This document shows positions 56,581 through 64,000 of a DNA stretch of 64,000 nucleotides, piece by piece. The stretch spans positions 185,622-249,621 of the forward strand of contig JACMZG010000042.1 in assembly GCA_018340805.1 (NCBI GenBank). The letters run 5' to 3'. Positions within the stretch are counted from its first letter, which is position 1. Each line of letters opens with the position of its first letter. Below the pieces are notes generated by a model. The model was not told where the DNA came from and ran no database searches. It worked only from the letters and a program-made list of their open reading frames with translations. The position numbers were made by a program, and so were the translations under genes. Source of the DNA: Microvelia longipes. Taxonomy: Eukaryota; Arthropoda; Insecta; Hemiptera; Veliidae.

Positions 56581-56627
56581 TGATTTTACCAACTCCTACT
56601 GATTTAGAAACTCGAGCAATTGAAGAG
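56581..56627 (+). CDS. Candidate small exon, gene unknown
   Basis: 47 bp between ACAATGTTTTTTAG and a GTAAAT donor. It reads (V)ILPTPTDLETRAIEE with balanced codons in a very AT-rich setting, then, if not spliced, VNKSVL and a stop. Its start phase equals that of the kinase terminal exon, so it could be an alternative last exon of the kinase gene. It could as well be an exon of another gene or chance. I do not recognise the peptide. Confidence 0.3.
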
Positions 56628-56730
56628 GTAAATAAAAGTGTTTTGTAAATTATATTATTACTCTTCACCTCAGAAAAAAGAGAACACACTACATAGCTGT
56701 GAATGGCTTTTTTTAAACTCAGCTCTTTCT

Positions 56731-56753
56731 ACTGACTCGCTTTGCTCGCCAGT
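56731..56753. other. GNA-type hairpin with 6-bp stem
   Basis: On the minus strand ACTGGC, GAGCAAAGCGA, GTCAGT: six stem pairs including one G-T wobble, unrelated in sequence to the other hairpins' stems. Confidence 0.7.
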
Positions 56754-57889
56754 AAATACTAAAAGATGCAAAACACTTCTTTGCATCCAACCATTGTCAT
56801 GCATGTGTAGCCAATAATATTGTCTTCAAATTCTTGTAAAACTCATCACTTAATTTTCATTAGTTATTAAGGCTAAACTTCAGTCTCACACAGGTTAAAC
56901 TTATAAGTAAATTAGACAATTATTTTCCTTTTAAATAGTCTAAAAACTTTATTACTTAAAAAATGAGAAACAATAAAATAAAAATATTAAGAAACTTTAA
57001 TTGTTTATAAATATTTTTGTTTCTGACAACAAAATATAATCAAAGTATGATTTTTTTAAGTATAGCTCATTTACTCAATAAAAAATTGTCTACACCATCT
57101 TAGATTTTGAAATTTTACGTTAAATGATTTTTAAAGTAAGAAAAAAGAAATACATTAACTTGTTTTTTTTCATCATTTTGTACTGCTGAGCCTGAATATA
57201 TTAGTAGATTATGTGACTGGGCTGTAAAATGAAATCTTATTGCTGTGGATTTTTTTACGAGTGTAGCGAGTTTATGAAATGTTTTATCACTTTAGCCATA
57301 AAATCGTTCTTTACTGACATTTGAGGCTGTAAAGTAGCCATTTTACAGTCGCCCTAAAAAAGCATTTGTTATATTTCATATTTTGTTTATTAAATATTTT
57401 TTATTTTACAATTTTGTATATATTATGAGTTAATAAACAAAATTTTATTTTAAAAAATTGCCAAAATATAAAATAAACTGCATATTTACGTTTAAAAAGT
57501 CAAGATAATCTGTAGTTATTAAATATATTTAGAATGTTGAGATTCTTGAAGAAAATAGCAAAAAGAGTATGTATTATAGCTGAAGATGGTTTTTGTTAGA
57601 AATATATTTATCTGCCAACTATAGCTGGGAGACATGTATATTCTTTTTCTCGAGACGGTGCATAATCTGAAGTTTATTGTCTAGCTTTTAGGGAGTAAAG
57701 AAGCACTTTTCTCTTCTAAGGGAGAAAAAATTACTTTCAAATTTATGAGGGGCCCGACCCGAACAAATTAAAAAATAAAATACAACAAAATATATGAAAA
57801 TAAGAACATAACAATAGTTAAATGACGTCAATGTCTGGAGATAAAATCTTTTATGTACCTTTGTAATAAAATGCTATTTTTCCACTCGC
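56754..57889. other. No recognisable gene
   Basis: AT-rich; TTTACGAGTGTAGCGAGTTT at 57254 is one more relative of the hairpin motif. No exon. Confidence 0.35.
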
Positions 57890-58030
57890 AATAATTACCT
57901 CCATCGGTTTTGCTTTGGAAATTAAACAAATAAATCCCTTAAACTGCTGTGGTTCCTCTGCTTAAGCCTTAGGAACCAACTAATTGCTCAGGAAAAATAA
58001 TAGCATTCTTACTCCCTTGGTGCTTAAATA
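57890..58030 (+). repeat. Dispersed repeat F, fragment
   Basis: TACCTCCATCGGTTTTGCTT, CTTAGGAACCAACTAATTGC and AATAGCATTCTTACTCCCTT match 18590-18790. Its hairpin stems are decayed. Confidence 0.75.
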
Positions 58031-58596
58031 ACTATTCTTTTATTCCCACTTTATTCAACACTTAGAGCTAGTTTTGAAGAAAGAACTGTTTATCCAACAC
58101 TTTATTGAGAAGAAAAGAGTTAGTTCTAAACTAACTTTTCAATTTAGTACCATGATAATACCAGAACTAAAGGTATATTACATACTTTTTCAATTGACCA
58201 TTTAGTTATTTAACTATAAATATTACGTAAATTTGTCATTTTCTTATGAGCAGATTTATTTGAAATATGGGGGCTAATAAAGAAAAATTGAAAGAGAAAT
58301 CTTGGATTTTCCAAATATTGGAATCTGGATTTTTTTCTTGTAGATGTGTGATATAAGAATTTAGATGTTAATTATTAATATTTAGAGTTAATTTATAGAA
58401 GTATAGAAATATTTTTCTTTGTTCTATAAGTAATTTTGTTTTTATATAAAAATTCCAGATGCAAATTTATCAAAGAAAAGGACCAATTTATCCTAGCTCG
58501 TGAGCAATTAAAATGTTTGATTTCTTAAGTAGGTGAGTTTTAGTCAGCATAAGTTAAAGTGGCTCCGAGTAAATAAGAAAAGTATTTTGGTTTACA
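58031..58596. other. No recognisable gene
   Basis: AT-rich, nothing placed. Confidence 0.3.
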
Positions 58597-58803
58597 GTTT
58601 TGTCTCTGTAGTTGTGGTATAAGCACTTGGTTTCAGCACAGGAGGTCTGTGGTATGCAGTCTTGTTTATGCTCTCAGATGTTATAAATAGTAATTGGCAA
58701 AAAATGTTGCCAACTTAAATTATCACTTTGAGTATAGTAGATACAACCCATCTGAATGGTTTTCGCTGGGTGAATACCCTGATTGATCATAGGCATTTAT
58801 TTT
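58597..58803 (+). mobile_element. SINE family A, old copy
   Basis: CAGGAGGTCTGTGGTATGCA, GTTGCCAACTTAAATTATC, GTAGATACAACCCATCTGAA and GGGTGAATACCCTGATTG follow the order of 45910-46141 with many substitutions. A short open frame here is part of the SINE. Confidence 0.75.
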
Positions 58804-58933
58804 GGTCCGTTTTACTAAAAAGATTATATGAACAATTTACCCTGATACCGATTCAATATTGCACGGGGTGTAATGTTAAATTAGAGGTAATACGTTGTAT
58901 GAGTTTAACCTTACAAAATCAATATTGATGCTT

Positions 58934-59359
58934 TAGAATAATACTAAATATAAAAGGAGTATTCGTGATAACTGTAGAGCCAGTTTTCTGGTAACCTTAA
59001 CTAAGGATACCACCTTAACAACGTACTATTTTCTTTTAACAAAGTTGGTATAACTTACGGTTCTTGAATATTGAATTGAATTAATTATTAATGCATTTGT
59101 CGTGAGATAATAAAAATTGGTTCACTACCATTTTTTTAAGTATTTTGACTTTTATTTAATGTTTTCAAAATTATTATAGTACTCCATAGCCCTTTTGCTT
59201 TAAGACCGATTTTATTGAATCGGTCTTAGACATTTATAAAGCGATAAAGATTTTGTTGAGAGGGTGGTACTCCTACTTATGATCACCAGAAAACTGGTTT
59301 TCGGGATATAAATGAAATTCCATTTTTAGAGTCATAAACTTTATTCTAGTATTATTCTA
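58934..59359. mobile_element. TIR element, about 426 bp
   Basis: Outer ends TAGAATAATACTA / TAGTATTATTCTA and inner inverted blocks GCCAGTTTTCTGGT / ACCAGAAAACTGGTTTTC. The middle contains a perfect hairpin, TAAGACCGAT / ATCGGTCTTA (59201-59228). No transposase. Confidence 0.8.
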
Positions 59360-59554
59360 TGATTGGTTCATAGCAAAACACAAGCTACCATTCTGATTCT
59401 GTACCTGTTTGGTATGAATCGAACCTTACCAAAAGAAATACTCTGTTATGTAAATAAAAGGTCTTTTTAGTTCACATAAAAGTGTTTTACCTTTTTTAAA
59501 ATGTTCACTTGAGTTTAAAGGAGGATTGGTCCCTTTTAATATTAGTTTACTTAC

Positions 59555-59624
59555 CTGAGAAACTCCATTGCTCTTCAAAAACTTGAGGCTGTTCCGCCAC
59601 TATTTGACTTTGAGAACTCGCCAT
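59555..59624 (-). CDS. Candidate first coding exon of an unknown minus-strand gene
   Basis: Minus strand: ATG in a good context (AAGGAGATGG) opens MASSQSQIVAEQPQVFEEQW and SFS, ending in CAG|GTAAGT, a perfect donor consensus. The frame is open further upstream to an ATG at 59750. Composition is clearly less AT-rich than nearby DNA. The gene would run toward the kinase gene's 3' end; I could not find its next exon. Product unknown. Confidence 0.5.
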
Positions 59625-59759
59625 CTCCTTCACTCTATCTCTATAGTGAGCACATGTAGTTATTCTGACGTATACTATGCTACTTGGCATTAACAGATCT
59701 TTTAAGAGTCCCTGAGTAGAGGCCATTAGAAGCGTATCCACATCACACAAGGTTTTTCA

Positions 59760-60045
59760 AGTGCTGGTTAATTTTCAAGCAAGCTTCTATAAACTTGCTA
59801 ATTAGCAAAATGAATGATTAGAACGAATGTGAATGGCGTCCATAACAAATATTTGCTAATTAAGTGAGGCATGTTGAAGACTTCCAAACATTCATTCAAC
59901 CTCTTGACAACCAGCTCTACAATTTATTGAGCGGGTAATTTCAGTAGATTTGATATTTAGCTTAAAAATCAAGTGTCCTCGCCGGAATTTGAACCTATGC
60001 CTTGAGGTCAACTAGGCTTAACTCTCTTTGAAGGAGTTTCAATGA
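59760..60045. other. No gene; SINE-like remnant
   Basis: On the minus strand, near 59975-60010, CATAGGTTCAAATTCCGGCG resembles a tRNA B-box; no full SINE can be outlined. Confidence 0.4.
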
Positions 60046-60200
60046 GGTCACACAGAGCCCCTGATTGCCCCAAATGATGTTTCAGGCCTCTCAATGTAAT
60101 GAGATAGGCTATGCTCCTCTAGTGATATATCTCTATGAATTACACCATTGCACTGTTGATGGAATTATTTTAAAAAGTAATCTCTGCTAGATAACGTTCG
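60046..60200 (+). mobile_element. MITE family T, 3' part plus shared flank
   Basis: CACACAGAGCCCCTGATTGC and GGCCTCTCAATGTAATGAGA, TATCTCTATGAATTACACC. The similarity to 61670-61830 continues about 60 bp beyond the element's end (CATTGCACTGTTGATGGAAT, TTATTTTAA, GATAACGTT), so this is a local duplication rather than an independent insertion. Confidence 0.8.
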
Positions 60201-61447
60201 TTCCGTTATTATTTCCAATGATAACCTTGTAAAGGCTTGATGCTCTAACAAACTTAGCTATCAGTGAACCTACTATAGGATTAAAACTATCAATACTTAA
60301 ATCATTTTAAAAGAAGCAAGTATCTAAGTTTTAATTTAAACAATGATTTTTATTTAATTTGTATATTTTTGGCTATGATACTTTCCTTCTTAAAACGCTC
60401 TTTTTCCATTGGTACCGTACCATGAGAATTTTAAGTGCATTTTACTGTATTACGAACCTCGTCATCTTCAGAATATCTAAACCATAGAAAAAGCCAAAAC
60501 AACAAATATCTGTATAGAACTAAAACAAATTATTAAAGAGAATTAAAAGAAATTTACTATCGCTTTTAGTTGTTCAGTATTGGAATTTGGTCTTAGTTCT
60601 CTGTATGTTTATGTCTTTTTATTTTTATATGTTTGAAATATTCTGAAGATGATTTTGTCTTTGTGATTTCTAGTAGAATTGCACCCTAATTGAGTTTGTC
60701 GTAGTTAAAAACACATTTCTATAAAATTACTGGTGCCCCTAATTTTGTGTTATACAAATTTACAAGCTTATTGTATTTACGAATTTTTGAAAGAGTTGGA
60801 GTTTCATAAGGTTTCACAAAAAGTAACTAATTCTTTAGAATATTTTCTAAAAAAAATAAAAATGTATAATTGTACTTTATAAAATAAAATATTTTTAGGG
60901 TCAATTCATTTCTCTAATAATCCTTCCAGGGTGCTCAAATTAATAAAAATATGTAATAAATACAAAATTTTAAAAAAACATTTTTTCCTTGATGTTTCAG
61001 TTTTTTATTTTTTAAAAAATTGTTAAGGTTTTACTCAATGTTATAGCAGGTAAGGTATGGAGAACTTAAATATTAAAGAGTGTTGATAAAAAATTGATTT
61101 TAAAAACATATATTATCTCTGTTTGATATCTTTTGGAGAGTATATCTAAGATTCATTTTAAAGAGTTGTCTAAGACGGTACAATGGTACCATTCAATAGA
61201 GTTTTATAATTTTTCTAAAACTTAAAATTATTAGAGCGAAGAAGATAAGCTATTGGAACATATTTATTCTCATAACTTCAGTAAGTGTGGTGGAATTGTC
61301 TATTATTCAGACTATAATATGAACACCAATGTTTTTCCAGTTATTTTAAACTTTATGCTTTCGGAAGTAATGCCATTAACAGTGTTGTATTGAGATGTTT
61401 AGACTTTTGATTCCTATAATCTGTCAGATTCCTGGAATTGAATGACG
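60201..61447. other. No recognisable gene
   Basis: AT-rich; nothing placed. Confidence 0.3.
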
Positions 61448-61767
61448 CCATAGAGATATTATTACTAGAGTTGCTCTTTGGTTTTTTTTTTTTGAGACAT
61501 CAAAAAAATAACCTGACCACCTTTGACTATCATATAATCAAATAAACAGAACAAAATTACAGCTACTTCAGTAGGACGTTTAAAATTTAAATAAAAACAC
61601 AAACAATGTATGGGAAGCCGACGATAATTGATTTATTATAACCTTGACACACTGTTGAAGAGGTTTCAATGAGGTTTACACAGAGCCACTGAGAGCCCCA
61701 AAATGATGTTTCAGGCCTCTCAATGTAATGAGATAGGCTATGCCCCCTCTAGTGACATATCTCTATG
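61448..61767 (+). mobile_element. MITE family T, full copy
   Basis: Starts CCATAGAGATATTATTACTA and ends CCTCTAGTGACATATCTCTATG. Interior words as in 16794-17082 (GTAGGACGTTTAAAATT, GGGAAGCCGACGATAATTG). No open frame. Confidence 0.82.
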
Positions 61768-61835
61768 AATTACTCCATTGCACTGTTGATGGAATTATTT
61801 TAAGAAGTAATCTGTTAGATAACGTTTATAGTATA

Positions 61836-61990
61836 ACATACATTTATTATCAGTTGACAGGAGGAAAAACCATACAAGGCAGCCAATGAAGTTAGCCCTG
61901 GATTTTAAGACATGCCTTCAATTACATATCAGATCAACTTCATTGGTTCCTCAACACTATTTTCCCACGCTGTCAACATTAGTTGATGAT
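61836..61990. mobile_element. MITE family A, copy 5 with a terminal expansion
   Basis: ATTATCAGTTGACAGGAGG at the left, AGCCAATGAAGTT, CTCAACACTATTTTCCCACG and GCTGTCAACATTAG at the right. GTTGATGATGTTGACAACTG and GACATCAAGATGTC expansions follow to 62037. TATAGTATAA occurs just before (61827) and just after (about 62039), possibly a target duplication around the enlarged element. Confidence 0.7.
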
Positions 61991-62252
61991 GTTGACAACT
62001 GACATCAAGATGTCAGTTCAGATGATCACATCATGTGCTATAGTATAAAATTAGTGCAAAGACGTTATTGCTGTTCATATTATATTTATTCTCATACTGC
62101 CTCTTAAAAAGGTTTTTTTACTGTTAATGTTGTTCAACATTTCCTGGTAGAAGCCTTCAAACATATGCTCTCTCTTATTAGATCTTTAATATTGATACAA
62201 ACTTAAATTAATGTAATCCCAATAGCTAATAAACATGAACATATTGTCTAGT

Positions 62253-62351
62253 GAGTAAACAAAAGCATAAACTCTCTGATTGGTCGATTTCTAACCTAAG
62301 TAACATAAAGTTCTGATTTGACCAATCACTGTGTTCATGTGTTTGTTTACT
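62253..62351. mobile_element. Small MITE, about 100 bp
   Basis: GTAAACAAAAGCATAAAC and ATTGGTC at the left are mirrored by GACCAAT and GTTCATGTGTTTGTTTAC at the right. Spacer about 40 bp. Confidence 0.7.
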
Positions 62352-62459
62352 TAACATTCAACACAGTTATTGCAATAGCATTATAAGAGAATATGATTAG
62401 AATAATTTGCTAAGGGGTTAGAGGCAGTTTAAGAGGTTAGACATGGTTGGGATATAAGC

Positions 62460-63765
62460 TTAGAATTGGTTAGAATAGTGAGCAGTAGTTAGAAGTGGTC
62501 AGATCTCTTACTTCTAAAATTGGTTAGATAGTCGTCTTATTCGGTTAAAGGTGGTCAGATCTTGTTAGATCTTTTACTTCTTCAATTGGTTAGAGGTGGT
62601 CAGATCTGATCTTTTACTTCTTCAATTGGTTAGAGGTGGTCAGATCTTGATAGATCTTTTACTTCTTCAATTGGTTAAGGTGGTCAGAGATAGATCTTTA
62701 CTTCTTCAATTGGTTATGGTCAGATCTTGATAGATACTTCTTCAATTGGTTAGAGTGGTCAGATCTTGAGATCTTTTACTTCTTCAATTGGTTAGAGGTG
62801 GTCAGATCTTGATAGATCTTTTACTTCTTCAATTGGTTAGAGGTGGTCAGATCTTGATAGATCTTTTACTTCTTCAATTGGTTAGAGGTGGTCAGATCTT
62901 GATAGATCTTTTACTTCTTCAATTGGTTAGAGGTGGTCAGATCTTGATAGATCTTTTACTTCTTCAATTGGTTAGAGGTGGTCAGATCTTGATAGATCTT
63001 TTACTTCTTCAATTGGTTAGAGGTGGTCAGATCTTGATAGATCTTTTACTTCTTCAATTGGTTAGAGGTGGTCAGATCTTGATAGATCTTTTACTTCTTC
63101 AATTGGTTAGAGGTGGTCAGATCTTGATAGATCTTTTACTTCTTCAATTGGTTAGAGGTGGTCAGATCTTGATAGATCTTTTACTTCTTCAATGTTAAAG
63201 GTTGGTCAGATCTTGATAGATCTTTTTACTTCTTCAATTGGTTAGAGGTGGTCAGATCTTGATAGATCTTTTTACTTCTTCAATTGGTTAGAGTGGTCAG
63301 ATCTTGTTAGATCTTTACTTCTTCAATTGGTTAAGAGGTGGTCAGATCTTTGTTAGATCTTTTACTTCTTCAATTGGTTAGAGGTGTCAGATCTTGATAG
63401 ATCTTTTACTTCTTCAATTGGTTAGAGGTGGTCAGATCTTGTTAGATCTTTTACTTCTTCAATTGGTTAAAGGTGGTCAGATCTTGATAGATCTTTTACT
63501 TCTTCAATTGGTTAAAGGTGGTCAGATCTTGATAGATCTTTTACTTCTTCCAATTGGTTAAAGGTGGTAGATCTTGATAGATCTTTTACTTCTTCAATTG
63601 GTTAGAGGTGGTCAGATCTTGAAGATCTTTTACTTCTTCAATGGTTGTCAGATCTTGTTAGATCTTTTACTTCTTCAATTGGTTTAAAGGTGTTAGATCT
63701 TTTACTTTCAATGGTTAAGGTGGTCAGATCTTAGACCTTTTTACTCTACAATAAGTTAGAGCTGG
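62460..63765. repeat. 45-bp satellite, nearly 30 units
   Basis: The unit holds GATCTTTTACTTCTTCAATT and GGTTAGAGGTGGTCAGATCT plus TGATA. The centre (about 62790-63190) is nine almost perfect copies; units toward both edges carry deletions and changes. As 45 is divisible by three, the core reads as a 15-residue repeat open frame (VRGGQILIDLLLLQL); this is not evidence for a protein. Confidence 0.95.
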
Positions 63766-64000
63766 TCTAAATTGTTAACATTATGTGAGATCATCTTGAT
63801 TTAAATCCATATTGTATTGTGTTTAATGTTTTTAGACCTATAATATCACTTCTCTCTTACTACTCCACCATTCAATTAATCATATTTTCTTGTCATATTT
63901 TGTCCACTAACAAATACTGCGAATAAAAAGAAACAAATCTTTACATCGCCTTGAATCTAAATTTCTTTTTACACTCAAACTCTAAATGATGCTCTCAGTT
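63766..64000. other. No recognisable feature
   Basis: AT-rich end of the window. Confidence 0.3.

Noticed and set aside
62788..63198. 136-codon open frame of 15-residue repeats
   Set aside because: It is the in-frame reading of the 45-bp satellite core; the edges break the frame and there is no start context or other coding sign.

Overview
The window looks like a piece of an animal nuclear genome, most likely an insect (possibly a hemipteroid; low confidence). It is AT-rich and intron-dense, full of short inverted-repeat transposons (MITEs), tRNA-derived SINEs, satellites and one non-LTR retrotransposon, with no bacterial-style gene packing. The only host gene I recognise with confidence runs on the + strand: the PFTAIRE cyclin-dependent kinase (insect Eip63E, vertebrate CDK14/CDK15). 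Its kinase exons lie at 44077-44181, 47052-47213, 49712-49898, 51189-51403, 52185-52349, 53635-53728 and 54511-54581. A basic, proline-rich N-terminal exon is at 33729-33943. Further upstream, two in-phase microexons (31753-31776 and 27787-27813) and an exon at 16297-16434 are likely, by phase and splice sites, to belong to the same gene. Upstream exons are still missing, so 1-16296 is probably intron too.

Region by region. 1-16.3 kb: no gene; MITEs, a 976-bp hAT-type element grown into a nine-copy tandem array, several copies of a dispersed repeat (called R here), a tRNA-SINE and tandem duplications. 16.3-33.7 kb: one exon and two microexons in long introns that hold MITEs, fold-back elements, a 52-bp satellite and R copies. 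33.9-44.1 kb: a 10-kb intron containing an antisense, nearly complete RNase H-bearing LINE (36.95-42.4 kb). 44.1-54.9 kb: the kinase exons, with introns carrying SINEs, fold-backs and R copies. 54.9-64 kb: downstream of the kinase gene, a candidate minus-strand first coding exon at 59.6 kb, more MITEs and SINEs, and a 45-bp satellite at the right end.

The kinase gene supplies the usual parts in order: GEGSYATV P-loop, VALK lysine, PFTAIRE helix, [11 protein letters not shown], activation segment and C-lobe. In animals this kinase is paired with cyclin Y at the plasma membrane. Its penultimate exon reads out of frame because of three extra bases, two of them in A-runs, and the LINE breaks are also often at homopolymers, so indel errors in the assembly are a serious possibility.

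The most unusual observation is a small DNA hairpin, core GA-GC-GNA-GC-GA (GCGAAGC / GCGTAGC type), found at ten or more places in unrelated repeat families. The sequence of the flanking stem changes from place to place while base pairing is kept.
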